A DNA stretch of 64,000 nt from Mycolicibacterium fortuitum subsp. fortuitum (GTDB lineage: Bacteria; Actinomycetota; Actinomycetes; Mycobacteriales; Mycobacteriaceae). This document shows, in pieces, positions 1 to 8,317 of the stretch. Below the pieces are notes generated by a model. That model was not told the DNA's origin. It searched no databases and saw nothing but the letters and a program-made list of their open reading frames with translations. Location: positions 496,001 through 560,000 of the forward strand of contig NZ_AP025518.1 in the NCBI RefSeq assembly GCF_022179545.1, given 5' to 3'. Positions within the stretch are counted from its first letter, which is position 1; each line of letters begins with the position of its first letter. The translations under genes and the position numbers were made by a program.

Positions 1-529
1 GGAGGAGGGCCAACCGATCCAGCACGGCGACGACGCCGTCGGCGTTGATGGAGCGATCAACCTCGATCGCCAGGGCTTGGCGGGTGAACTCGTCGATCAC
101 GTTGAGCATCTTGAGGGTGCGCCCGTCGGCGGTGGTGTCGAACTGAAAGTCCATCGCCCAGATGACGTTCGGGCGGATCGGGGACATCGCCCCCACGGCG
201 ACGCCGATGCCGGTCAGGCGCTTCCTGCGGCGTCGTTGCGGGACCCGCAGGCCCTCATCCCGCCACAGGCGGCGGATGCGTTTGTTGTTGGCCTTCCAGC
301 CGGCTCGCCGTGCCATCTTGGCTGCCCGCCGCCATCCCCAGCGAGGCCGGTCTGTGGAGAACCGGCGCAGCCAGGCACGTAGCTCGGTCTCCTCGGTGGT
401 GATCGGGGCCGGTATCAACCGCATCGTCGAGCGGTGCAGACCTACTACCGTGCACGCGCGGCGTTCGGACACCCCGAACCGCTCACGCAGCGCCGCCACA
501 GCGCTGCGTTTGCGGTTCGGGGTCAGAAG
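1..529 (-). CDS. IS3-family transposase orfB (catalytic part), 3' end outside window
   Basis: This frame is open from the frameshift site to the window edge (about 176 codons). It begins LLTPNRKRSAV and shows the HTH_21-like region with RRACTVVGLHRST, then WGWRR and the start of the rve integrase core with the first catalytic Asp in WAMDFQFD. The other DDE residues lie beyond the edge. It has no convincing start codon of its own and lies in the -1 frame relative to orfA, as expected for an orfAB fusion transposase that cuts and joins the element ends. Confidence 0.85.
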
Positions 530-810
530 TTTCCCGCCGAGATCTCTTTGAGCATGTCGATGTCGAGGGCCTGGTTGGCGACCAACTTCTTGAGCCGGGC
601 GTTCTCGGCCTCGAGCTCCTTGAGTCGCTTGGCGTCGTTGGCCTTCATGCCGCCGTACTGGGCCACCCAGCGATGCCACGTCGACTCGGTGACCTCCAAG
701 TGCCGGCACACCTCCGCAAGTTCCTGGCCGGTCCCGAGCAGCTTGTTGCCCTCGGCCAGCTTGCGGATGATCTGGTCCGGCGTATGCCGCCGGCGCTTGT
801 TCGATGCCAT
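523..810 (-). CDS. IS3-family transposase orfA (DNA-binding subunit)
   Basis: The 95-residue protein begins MASNKRRRHTPDQ and carries an N-terminal HTH (DQIIRKL..EVCRHLEVTESTWHRW, about residues 12-45) followed by a heptad-rich segment (LKELEAENARLKKLVANQ) that would form the coiled coil used for transposase dimerisation. The ATG at 810 is chosen over an upstream in-frame ATG at 858 because an AAGGAAG ribosome site precedes it. Its last codons overlap a -1 slippery heptamer and orfB. The protein binds the element ends and is the shorter product of the orfA/orfAB pair. Confidence 0.85.
   Translation of the reverse strand: MASNKRRRHTPDQIIRKLAEGNKLLGTGQELAEVCRHLEVTESTWHRWVAQYGGMKANDAKRLKELEAENARLKKLVANQALDIDMLKEISAGNF
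529..535 (-). promoter_or_regulatory. Programmed -1 frameshift site G GGA AAC
   Basis: On the minus strand the codons gcg gga aac ttc tga end orfA; the heptamer G GGA AAC fits the X XXY YYZ slippery rule exactly. Slipping back one base places the ribosome in the open orfB frame (ctt ctg acc ...), three bases before the orfA stop is reached. IS3 elements generally make OrfAB by such a -1 shift; slippage here is inferred from sequence alone. Confidence 0.7.
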
Positions 811-890
811 GTCGTCGTTGATTCTTCCTTGCCCGCAGACCGGGCAACAGAGTCGCACAACGACTGGACCACTACGAAGGGCTCACCTCA

Positions 891-1576
891 CGACGACCTT
901 GCAGGCACTCGCCGAGTCATATCACTTGTCGATTCGGCGGCCTCGCCTTTGATTCTTGGTTTTCGCGATATTTTGCGAACCACAGACGGCCGACGGCTCG
1001 CTCGCCACGAACTGCTGACTGGTGGAGTTCAAGGAGGAGCCGTGGCGGGAATCTAGTGGACGACCACCCCGCAGCCGTCTAGGGCTGGGACACCGAGACT
1101 CAGGCCTTCGCCAACCGGCTCACCAGGCGGCCCGGCGCGCGTTGCTCCCATAGGCCCCTCGGGGGCCACAAGCCGATTCGTCACAGTACAGATCAACGCG
1201 ACTTGGCGTCGATCAGACGGCACCCGAACTCGGGCTCGTGCGCATCATCCTGGTTGGCCAATTGCAGAAATGAGGCCGCTTGGATTGGCGGACTACCCTG
1301 GCGAAGAATGCACCCACGCAACTGAAGTTCTTCCGTACGGGGAGTGGCATTCTCGGACAGTTCCGGTGGCAGCAACTCGAACTAACCGTACGACCGTCTG
1401 GTTCTAGGATCCGCAACGAAGATGAGAAAAACGCGTCCGCCATTTTGATGAGAATTGTGCAGACCCCCAGGTAGAGGCATCGCGGTCCGCCGCGCAGAAT
1501 GAGAACCTACATGCCCCTCCGACGACGACCACCGCCGCCGCCCGCCGTGGGGAGAGCCGACATGCGGGCGGCAACG
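891..1576. other. Non-coding or decayed stretch beside the IS element
   Basis: No reading frame here shows a family signature, a plausible ribosome site and sustained codon bias together. The only clear structure is a GC hairpin at 1153-1167 (GGCCCC, loop TCG, GGGGCC). The stretch lies between the IS end and a gene-like remnant and could be a decayed gene zone. Confidence 0.5.
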
Positions 1577-1750
1577 CTACGACTCGGCGCACATAAAGTT
1601 GGTGCCTGCCGCGGAACTGAAGGCGCCTCGCACATATGCATCGGCTTCGCTCGCTGTGATGTGGTAGCGCGCGATCAATTTGTTGGCGATGGTTAAGGCG
1701 TCTGTCTCACGTGATTTGACCGAGATGCGTGCACATCGTAGGGATTCGGT
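1577..1750 (-). pseudogene. Possible remnant of a small protein gene (C-terminal end)
   Basis: On the minus strand a frame runs without stops into a TAG at 1577-1579. It reads like real protein for about 50 residues, including ESLRCARISVKSRETDAL, then a helix-like ITASEADAYVRGAF, then a terminal NFMCAES. No start codon with a ribosome site is seen and the frame merges upstream into the 3' end of the LAL regulator gene. It resembles the C-terminal third of small exported mycobacterial proteins with a terminal Cys, but no family can be named. It may be a 5'-truncated gene or chance. Confidence 0.3.
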
Positions 1751-1754
1751 CAGA

Positions 1755-4487
1755 TCATTGTTGTTGGCCCAACACGGTGTGTAACTGATTGCGGTTGGTG
1801 ATGCCGAGCTTGGGGAACATCTTGTAGAGGTGGGCCGCGACGGTTCGGTGTGAAACGTAGATGCGGTCGGCGATCTCCCTGTTGGTCAGCCCTGCGGCGG
1901 CCAACTGAGCGATCTGAAGTTCTTGGGAGGTCAGGCTGGAAGCCGGGTCTTGACGAGGAGTCCCGGCAGGCGTGGCCACGCCTGCAGCACGCAGCTCGGC
2001 GGCGGCCCGGTCGGCGAACGGTGCCGCGCCGGCGGCGTCGAATGCGGCCAGCGCCGACGACAGGTGGGTGCGCGCCTCGGTGATCCGGCGCTGTCTGCGC
2101 AGCCATTGCCCATATGCCAGATGCGTTCGGGCCGTTTCGAGTTCGGCATCCGCGTCATCGCCGGCGGCCAGAGCTGCCAGAAAATGGTCCTGTGCCTCGT
2201 CATCGGTCTGAGCCAACAGTGCGTGTGCGCGATGCGCGAGCATCAACTCCAGGCCGGTCCCCAGCTGTCGGGCCTGATCCTCGATGTCGGCGAGCAGCGG
2301 TCGCACCAGTTCGGCGCGGTCACTGCCGGCCGCGGCCTCGGCGAGATCAGCGACGGCCCACCGCTGGGATGTCCTGTGCCCGGTCATTTTCAGCAGGTGT
2401 CCCAATGCCTCGGCCGGGTCGGCGGTGCACAGCGACAACAGGCCCGCTGCCCAGTGCGCGTCGTCGTGCCACAGGATCGTGGGATCGGGAGCCAGCAGTC
2501 GACGCGCGGTGGCAACGGTCTCGTGTGCCTGGTCGAACCTACCTTGCCATACCTGCACCCGGGCCAGGGTGGCCGCCGCCGAGGCCGCGGTCATCGGCAG
2601 CTTGATGTCCTGAGCCAGCCGCAGCGCATTCTCGGCCGCGATGGCCGCGGCCTGGATTCGGCCCTCTTGCAACAGCAGTTGCGACGCACCGCGCTGACTC
2701 TCGCATTCGTCGGCAGCGGACCCTGAGGTTCTGGACCTGCTCTGTACCAGCTTCCAGCACTGCATGGCATGCGTGCGGTCGGCGACCGCCTCGGCGGTGA
2801 ACCCGAGGGCCATCAACAACAGGGGGTCGTCGGTAACCTCGTTTACGAACCGGGACAGACGGGTGCGTAGGGCCTGACCCGCGCCGGTGTCGTCCAGCAA
2901 CGCCATTGCCATGCACACCGCCGGATCGTCCGCGCCGTGATCGAGGCGGCTGAGGGCCGCGACGATATCGCGACGGGGCTCGTCGGCGAGGCCGTGCATG
3001 CGGCACTCGATGGCTGCAGCCCACAGCAACCGACGCTGTGTGGCGTCGCCGTCGTTGAACTTGCCGGCGAGCGCCACGAGTTCGGTAGCCGACTGGCCTG
3101 ATATCGCGGCCGTGGCATTCAGGACGAATCGGGTGATGGCCAATTGCTCTGTGCTGCAATGATTGGCGCTCAAATTCTCGGCTTCGCCGAGGATGCTGAT
3201 GGCCTCGGCGGTCAGTCCAGAGCTCCGGGCGATCTCGGCTGCTTCGGTCAAGCGGCGCACCCGGGCCGACGGCTCCGGCGACAGCACGGCCGCCCGACGC
3301 AGGGCCGCGGCGGATTCGGCGCCTGCGCCGCGCGCATGGGCGTGCCGCGCGGCGCCCTCCAAGGCAGTGGCAACTTGCTCATCGGTGCCGAAGGTGGCTT
3401 CCGCGCGGTGCCATGCCGCGCGGACCAGGTCCACCGTCGCGTCGGCGAGTGCCTGGTGGACGACTGTCCTCGTGGACAACGGAGCCGCGCCATAGACCGT
3501 CGACCGGATCAACGGATGGCGGACGTGGATGCGGTCGCTGCCCGCCCTGATCAAGCCCGCCCGCTCCAGCGGGACCATTTCATCGGTGAGTACCAAGCCC
3601 AGAAGACCAGCTGCGACGTCGATGTCACGCGGCTGGCCATCACTGGCCGAGATCAGTAGCAGCAGTAGGCGGCCGTTGTCGGTCAGGTCGTCGAGTTGGG
3701 CCAGGAAAGCCCGCTCGACCCGGCGGGTCGTGGGCAACGGCTCACCGGAGAAGGTGGCGTTGCTGCCGCGCTCGCCCAGGGCGCCGGACAGTTCGATGAC
3801 TGCGAGCGGGTTGCCGCCTGCCTGCTCGAGTACCCGTTGTTGGAGCAGGGTATCGGCGTGCCGGGCGGCGGTGCTCAACAGTTGACGGGCATGTGCGGGA
3901 GCCAATGGACCCAGTGACAATCGAGGCAGGCCGTCCAGATATGCGGTGGCGCCGTCGAGCCCCGTACGTTCGGCGCACAACATCATCAGCGGTGCATTAC
4001 TGAGCCGGCGCGCCACGAACGCCAGGATCTCCAGTGATGACTGGTCCAGCCACTGGACGTCATCGATGATCAGGATGATTCGCCGCCGGCTCGCCGCTTC
4101 TTCCAGCAGCCCGAGTACTGCCAGGCTGACCATCAGCCGATCTGGTGTCGGGCCTTCGGCCAGGCCAAAGGCCGTCAGCAGGGCCGTGCGCTGGCGCGGT
4201 GGCAATGCGGGGGTGTGGTCGAGCACCGGGTGGATGAGTTCGTGGATCCCGGCGAAACCCACTTCGCTCTGGCTCTGCAGACCCGAACAGCCAAGCCTGC
4301 TGTAGCCGTTGGCCACCGCCCAGTCGGCGACTGCCGATAACAAGGTCGACTTGCCGATGCCGGCCTCACCGTCGACGACCAGCGCTGCGCCACTGGTAGC
4401 GACCGCGGCGAGCGTGTCGGTGACGCTCGACAACTCGGTTGACCGACCGATTATCACCTTTGCCAAGCTAGCACTCTGAATTGGCAT
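1755..4487 (-). CDS. LAL-type LuxR-family ATPase transcriptional regulator
   Basis: A large STAND-type regulator of about 910 residues: N-terminal P-loop NTPase with Walker A GEAGIGKST (about residues 40-48) and Walker B LIIDDVQWLD (about 139-148), a long helical TPR-like middle, and a C-terminal LuxR HTH (SLTSQELQIAQLAAAGLTNREIA, then RTVAAHLYKMFPKLGI). Such proteins activate neighbouring operons on binding an inducer and ATP. The frame stays open upstream to 5114, but that part overlaps two oppositely coded genes; the ATG at 4487, giving MPIQSASLAK before the first beta strand, is the sensible start. It is divergent from the HxlR gene with only about 24 bp between starts. The likely target is one of the adjacent operons; the inducer is unknown. 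Confidence 0.9.
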   Translation of the reverse strand: MPIQSASLAKVIIGRSTELSSVTDTLAAVATSGAALVVDGEAGIGKSTLLSAVADWAVANGYSRLGCSGLQSQSEVGFAGIHELIHPVLDHTPALPPRQRTALLTAFGLAEGPTPDRLMVSLAVLGLLEEAASRRRIILIIDDVQWLDQSSLEILAFVARRLSNAPLMMLCAERTGLDGATAYLDGLPRLSLGPLAPAHARQLLSTAARHADTLLQQRVLEQAGGNPLAVIELSGALGERGSNATFSGEPLPTTRRVERAFLAQLDDLTDNGRLLLLLISASDGQPRDIDVAAGLLGLVLTDEMVPLERAGLIRAGSDRIHVRHPLIRSTVYGAAPLSTRTVVHQALADATVDLVRAAWHRAEATFGTDEQVATALEGAARHAHARGAGAESAAALRRAAVLSPEPSARVRRLTEAAEIARSSGLTAEAISILGEAENLSANHCSTEQLAITRFVLNATAAISGQSATELVALAGKFNDGDATQRRLLWAAAIECRMHGLADEPRRDIVAALSRLDHGADDPAVCMAMALLDDTGAGQALRTRLSRFVNEVTDDPLLLMALGFTAEAVADRTHAMQCWKLVQSRSRTSGSAADECESQRGASQLLLQEGRIQAAAIAAENALRLAQDIKLPMTAASAAATLARVQVWQGRFDQAHETVATARRLLAPDPTILWHDDAHWAAGLLSLCTADPAEALGHLLKMTGHRTSQRWAVADLAEAAAGSDRAELVRPLLADIEDQARQLGTGLELMLAHRAHALLAQTDDEAQDHFLAALAAGDDADAELETARTHLAYGQWLRRQRRITEARTHLSSALAAFDAAGAAPFADRAAAELRAAGVATPAGTPRQDPASSLTSQELQIAQLAAAGLTNREIADRIYVSHRTVAAHLYKMFPKLGITNRNQLHTVLGQQQ

Positions 4488-4511
4488 TACCAACTCAGAT
4501 ATGATGTGAGG

Positions 4512-4967
4512 ATGCGCACCGACCCATGGTCCGACGACGCCTGCCCGATCGCCCGCACGATGGCGGTGCTGGGGCAGCGCTGGGCCATCCTGATCATCCG
4601 CGAGGCATTGCTGGGCCGGTCCCGGTTCTCCGAATTCCGCGAGCAGCTCGGGGTGGCCTCCGATGTACTCAGTGCACGACTGGCCGAGCTGGTGGCCGCC
4701 GGCATCCTGGAGGTCGAGGATTACCAGGAGCCCGGCGAGCGCACGCGCAGTCGCTACGTACTCACAGACGCCGGACATGATCTGGTGACGGTGCTCGCCG
4801 CGCTGGGGCAGTGGGGTCGCAAACACCGGGCCACCACCAAACGCAGCGGCTATCGGTTCATCGAGAAATCCACCGGCGAGCATGCACTGGTGGTCTTCCG
4901 GCGGCACGACGGCATCGGTGTACCCACCCCTGACGTGACCCTCATCGACGCGCTCAGCTCCGAATGA
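4512..4967 (+). CDS. HxlR-family winged-helix transcriptional regulator
   Basis: The 151-residue protein has the HxlR signature: a Cys near the N-terminus (DDACPIARTMAVLGQRW), then LLGRSRFSEFREQLGVASDVLSARLAELVAAGILE, then the wing with RSRYVLTDAG. HxlR proteins often sense thiol-reactive or aldehyde stress through the conserved Cys. ATG at 4512 is preferred; a GTG two codons upstream (4506) is possible. No ribosome site stands out and the gap to the divergent LAL gene is tiny, so the transcript may be leaderless. The 3' end overlaps the convergent hydrolase gene by 14 bp, so the two genes may affect each other by antisense transcription. Confidence 0.9.
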   Translation: MRTDPWSDDACPIARTMAVLGQRWAILIIREALLGRSRFSEFREQLGVASDVLSARLAELVAAGILEVEDYQEPGERTRSRYVLTDAGHDLVTVLAALGQWGRKHRATTKRSGYRFIEKSTGEHALVVFRRHDGIGVPTPDVTLIDALSSE

Positions 4968-5775
4968 AGTCGAGCAGATCGCGATCCAACTGCTGCTGAT
5001 AGTCGCCGTGAATACCGTGGGGGGCGCCCGGATACACACGTAAGGTGCCGTACCGCACCAGCTCAATCGATTTCGACGCCGCATCGTGGATCGGGACGAT
5101 CTGATCGTCGTCACCGTGGGCGATCAGGATCGGCACGTCGAGGGCCCGCAGATCCTCGGTCAGGTCGGTCTCCGAGAACGCCGTCACACAGTCGTACGCC
5201 GATGCGAGCCCCGCCTGCATGCCCTGGAGCCAGAAATGGTCGATCAGTCCCTGGGAGACGGTGGCACCGTCCCGGTTGAAACCGTGGAACGCCACCGCGA
5301 GTTCCCGCCAGTACGCGGATCGGTTGTCCAGGACGCGGGCCCGGATGTCGTCGAACACCAACAGCGGTGTGCCCTCAGGGTTTTCCGCTGATGCCACCAT
5401 CACCGGTGGTACCGCGCCGACGGTGATCACCTTGCGCACCCGGCCTGCGCCGTGGCGCGCCGCGTACCGCACCACCTCGCCACCTCCGGTGGAATGCCCC
5501 ACAACGACGACGTCGGACAATCCGAGTCCGTTGATCAGGGCCGCCAGGTCTGCGGCGTAGGTGTCCATATCATTGCCAGACCACGTCTGCTCGGACCGGC
5601 CGTGCCCCCGCCGGTCATGGGCGATGGCACGGAAACCGTTGTCGGCGAGGAGTTTCAGCTCCACATCCCACGCGTCGGCACTGAGCGGCCAGCCATGACT
5701 GAAGACCACCGCCGGCCCGGTTCCCCAGTCCTTATAATACAGCTGCGCCCCGTCGGAGCCCTTGAAATACGGCAT
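4954..5775 (-). CDS. Alpha/beta hydrolase, non-heme chloroperoxidase-like
   Basis: The 273-residue alpha/beta-fold enzyme has oxyanion-hole HGWP (about residue 27), nucleophile elbow GHSTGGGE with Ser near 95, catalytic Asp in HGDDDQIVP and His in GAPHG. The length and the motif order HDRRGHGRS match the cofactor-free haloperoxidase/esterase group. ATG at 5775 (MPYFKGSDGAQLYYKDWG) is used; a longer frame to 5811 adds only low-complexity residues. The physiological role is probably ester or lactone hydrolysis; the substrate is unknown. The gene faces the HxlR gene and diverges from the cluster starting at 5934. Confidence 0.9.
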   Translation of the reverse strand: MPYFKGSDGAQLYYKDWGTGPAVVFSHGWPLSADAWDVELKLLADNGFRAIAHDRRGHGRSEQTWSGNDMDTYAADLAALINGLGLSDVVVVGHSTGGGEVVRYAARHGAGRVRKVITVGAVPPVMVASAENPEGTPLLVFDDIRARVLDNRSAYWRELAVAFHGFNRDGATVSQGLIDHFWLQGMQAGLASAYDCVTAFSETDLTEDLRALDVPILIAHGDDDQIVPIHDAASKSIELVRYGTLRVYPGAPHGIHGDYQQQLDRDLLDFIRS

Positions 5776-5861
5776 GGGGCCAGTCTGACCTCGCCTGCCA
5801 GACGGGGCCATCCGTCAAACGACCATTGCGACACCGGGGTCTTCGTCCTCATACCTCTGTA

Positions 5862-5871
5862 GTCAATTGAC
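5862..5871. promoter_or_regulatory. Perfect palindrome GTCAATTGAC in a divergent promoter region
   Basis: The 158-bp gap between the two hydrolase genes at 5775 (leftward) and 5934 (rightward) contains the perfect 10-bp palindrome GTCAATTGAC. A further TCCGTCAA at 5811-5818 is the exact inverse of TTGACGGA at 5867-5874. This looks like an operator with an auxiliary half site, for which the nearby LAL or HxlR regulator is the obvious candidate. Confidence 0.4.
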
Positions 5872-5933
5872 GGATACCCCGGGCCGGGCCGAGATCGCAA
5901 GCTGGTTGCAACGACAACAGCAGGAGACACCAC

Positions 5934-6797
5934 ATGACGGACGTCGTGACCGCGGTGGGCGCCGCACACACACCCAATCTCACCATCAAGGTCGATGATG
6001 AACGGTTCGCCTACCGGCGTGTCGGTGACCCATCGGCCACGGTGCCCCCATTGGTGCTGCTCCAGCACTTCCGCGGCAACCTTGACTACTGGGATCCGGC
6101 ATTGCTCGACGTTCTGGCGGCCGACCGCGAGGTGATCACCGTCGACCTGCGCGGTGTCGGTGGCTCCACCGGGACCACCCCCGACAACGTCACGGACATG
6201 GCGCGTGATGCCCTGCGGTTCATCGATGCCCTGGGACTCACGTCCATTGATCTGCTGGGATTTTCACTCGGCGGCCATATCGCCCAGGAGATCGCGCTGG
6301 TGCGTCCGCGACTGCCGCGTCGGCTGGTGCTTGCCGGCACGGCGCCGCAAGGTGCTCCCGATCTGCACCGTTGGTCCGAGGATGTCTACACCTACGCCTG
6401 TGCCGACGAGATCACCGCCGAGGGATTCATCGCCCTGTTCTTCTCCGGCTCCGACGAGAGCGTCCAGCGCGGTTGGGAGTACCTGGCCCGCACCCATGCC
6501 CGCGACACCGACCGTGACCCCGAGACCACTCTGGCTTGTCGTGACGCGCAGTACCAGGCCTTGATGACCTGGGGTATCCCGGAATCGTCGAAACTGGAAC
6601 GTCTTTCGGCCATCGCTCAACCGACGCTTGTCGCCAACGGTGACAACGACACCATGATGTCCACCAAGAACAGCTACCTGCTGGACGAGAAGATTCGGGG
6701 GGCCCAATTGCGAATCTATCCCGATGCGGGCCACGGTTTTCTCGACCAGTACCCGGTCGAGTTCGGTCAGCACATCCGCCAATTCCTCGGTCGCTAA
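5934..6797 (+). CDS. Alpha/beta hydrolase, first gene of a six-gene cluster
   Basis: 287 residues with an alpha/beta-hydrolase triad: Ser in GFSLGGH (about residue 110), Asp in NGDNDTM and His in DAGHG. The usual HG oxyanion motif is replaced by LLQHFRGN. Good ribosome site (caggag) before ATG 5934. It is clearly paralogous to the hydrolase at 8318 (shared LRG..DYWDP/DHWDP, LGFSLGG/LGWSLGG, YPDAGHGF/YSDAGHGF). It leads a run of genes with 9-37 bp gaps or overlaps, so it is very probably co-transcribed. Esterase, lactonase or C-C hydrolase activity is possible; the substrate is not evident. Confidence 0.88.
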   Translation: MTDVVTAVGAAHTPNLTIKVDDERFAYRRVGDPSATVPPLVLLQHFRGNLDYWDPALLDVLAADREVITVDLRGVGGSTGTTPDNVTDMARDALRFIDALGLTSIDLLGFSLGGHIAQEIALVRPRLPRRLVLAGTAPQGAPDLHRWSEDVYTYACADEITAEGFIALFFSGSDESVQRGWEYLARTHARDTDRDPETTLACRDAQYQALMTWGIPESSKLERLSAIAQPTLVANGDNDTMMSTKNSYLLDEKIRGAQLRIYPDAGHGFLDQYPVEFGQHIRQFLGR

Positions 6798-6806
6798 GGA
6801 GAACTC

Positions 6807-7526
6807 ATGACTGACCTGCTCGCCACCGTCCTGGACACCTACGGCGGCGTCGATCGCTGGCGCGAATTGACTTCGGTCACCGCGCACAAGCGGTTCGGCG
6901 GTGCCATCTGGGACATCAAGGCAGTGCCCGGCATCGTCGACGACGGTGAGATCACCGTCTGGATCAAAGATCAACGCACGGCGCTGTCGCCGTTCACTGC
7001 GCCCGATTTGAAGACCGCCTACACGCCGCAACGGGTCGGTATCGAGACCACCGACGGGGACATCGTCGAGGTGCTCGACGATCCCCGGGCATCGTTTGCC
7101 GGACACACTCTCGAAACGCCGTGGAGTACATTGCAATTGGCGTACTTCACCGGGTACGCCATGTGGACCTACACGGCCGAGCCGTTCAACCTCACCCTCC
7201 CCGGTGTGCGTACCCAAGAGGGCGACCGCTGGACCGAGGAGGGCCAGCAGTGGCGCACCCTGCACGTCGACTACCCCGACACGATCGCCACCCACAGTCC
7301 CCACCAGGTCCTGTACATCGATTCCGACGGACTGATTCGACGTCGCGACTACCAGGTGGACATTGCCGGGGGATCCCCGGGCGCTCACTACGTCTCAGAC
7401 TTCGACGAGATCGACGGGCTGGTGATCCCACGCACCCGGATGATCTATGTCCGCGATGCCGACAACCATCCGATCCCAGACCAACTCGTGGTGTCGATCG
7501 AACTCACCGACATCACGCTGGACTGA
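6807..7526 (+). CDS. Uncharacterised protein, cluster gene 2
   Basis: The 239-residue soluble protein is not assigned to a named family here. It begins MTDLLATVLDTYGGVDRWREL, a start often seen in actinobacterial proteins of LolA/outer-membrane-lipoprotein-like beta fold (cf. DTYGG..RW, then alternating beta strands such as WRTLHVDYP and QVLYIDSDGLIRRRDY). It has no signal peptide, so it would act in the cytoplasm. It follows the hydrolase by 9 bp with an AAGGAG ribosome site. A small-molecule binding or carrier role inside this cluster is a guess. Confidence 0.8.
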   Translation: MTDLLATVLDTYGGVDRWRELTSVTAHKRFGGAIWDIKAVPGIVDDGEITVWIKDQRTALSPFTAPDLKTAYTPQRVGIETTDGDIVEVLDDPRASFAGHTLETPWSTLQLAYFTGYAMWTYTAEPFNLTLPGVRTQEGDRWTEEGQQWRTLHVDYPDTIATHSPHQVLYIDSDGLIRRRDYQVDIAGGSPGAHYVSDFDEIDGLVIPRTRMIYVRDADNHPIPDQLVVSIELTDITLD

Positions 7527-7533
7527 GAGCGGC

Positions 7534-8280
7534 ATGTTCACGCACCTCATCGCACTGAACCCCCGCGGCCGGCGGATCGTCCGGGTGGGCATCGCCGACG
7601 GGTTCATCACCACGGTCGTCTCGCGGCTGGAGACGTTCCCCGACGGCATTGTGGTGGACACCGAAAAGCGCCACATCTACTGGACGAACATGGGTACGCC
7701 GGGCCTCCCAGCCGATCACCCGCCCCGCGGGGAAAGCGATCTGGATTTCTACCGGCACAACGGATCCCTCGAGCGTGCGGCCCTGGATGGCTCCGATCGG
7801 CAGTGGGTGGTGCCCGAGGGCGGTCTGGTCACCGGCAAGCAGCTCGCCGGCGCGTGGTCACGCCGGCGGCTGTACTGGGCGGACCGGGAAGGCGCAGCGG
7901 TCCGCAGCGTCGCCCTCGACGGCACGGGGATGCGCGACGAAATCGTGGCAGCCAAGAGTGCCCAGGACCGCTATGTGGTGCGCAACCAGTGCGTCGGCGT
8001 CGCTGTCGACGAACGCAACGGCTATCTGTACTGGACGCAGAAGGGCCCGTCCGACGGCGGCGGGGAAGGCGGGATCACCCATTTCATGGAGACCCTGATG
8101 CCCCGCATGACCGAAGGCTGGCCGGGCCTGGGCAATCCGGACTTCACCCCGGAATTGGAGCAGGAGATCGTCGCCGGAGTCCTCGCCGAGGCGCGGGGCC
8201 GCTCGATCCAACAGTTGTCCGCCGAGCGCGACGCCACGTTGCTGGAGCTGATCGCCGCGCGCGCCGAACACCAGTCGTGA
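7534..8280 (+). CDS. YWTD-repeat (LDL-receptor beta-propeller-like) protein
   Basis: 248 residues from ATG 7534. YWTD-type blade motifs recur: KRHIYWTNMG, RRLYWADREG and GYLYWTQKG, each about 50-80 residues apart and preceded by SMP-30-like DGIVVD. Only about three to four blades are visible, fewer than the six needed for a closed propeller, so it may dimerise or be divergent. There is no signal peptide. It lies 7 bp after the previous gene and 37 bp before the next, inside the hydrolase cluster. Related actinobacterial proteins are annotated as SMP-30/gluconolactonase-like; the function here is unknown. Confidence 0.8.
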   Translation: MFTHLIALNPRGRRIVRVGIADGFITTVVSRLETFPDGIVVDTEKRHIYWTNMGTPGLPADHPPRGESDLDFYRHNGSLERAALDGSDRQWVVPEGGLVTGKQLAGAWSRRRLYWADREGAAVRSVALDGTGMRDEIVAAKSAQDRYVVRNQCVGVAVDERNGYLYWTQKGPSDGGGEGGITHFMETLMPRMTEGWPGLGNPDFTPELEQEIVAGVLAEARGRSIQQLSAERDATLLELIAARAEHQS

Positions 8281-8317
8281 CAAGGACCGGGATCACGTTC
8301 AACCAGAAGGGAAAACC

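Larger units (their letters stand above)
1..890 (-). mobile_element. IS3-family insertion sequence, cut by the left window edge
   Basis: The transposase genes read leftward; visible are orfA, the first third of orfB and about 80 bp of upstream sequence. The outer end was not delimited because the partner inverted repeat lies outside the window; 890 is an estimate from the usual short distance between orfA and the terminal repeat. The orfA type (short HTH protein ending in a leucine-zipper-like stretch) is closest to the IS407 style of IS3 elements. Confidence 0.8.

Noticed and set aside
4488..5114. N-terminal extension of the LAL regulator
   Set aside because: Overlaps two well-supported genes and has no protein-like sequence; the NTPase domain starts just after ATG 4487.
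6264..7388. 374-codon open frame opposite the first two cluster genes
   Set aside because: Antisense shadow with no domain or ribosome site; the plus-strand genes are clearly real.
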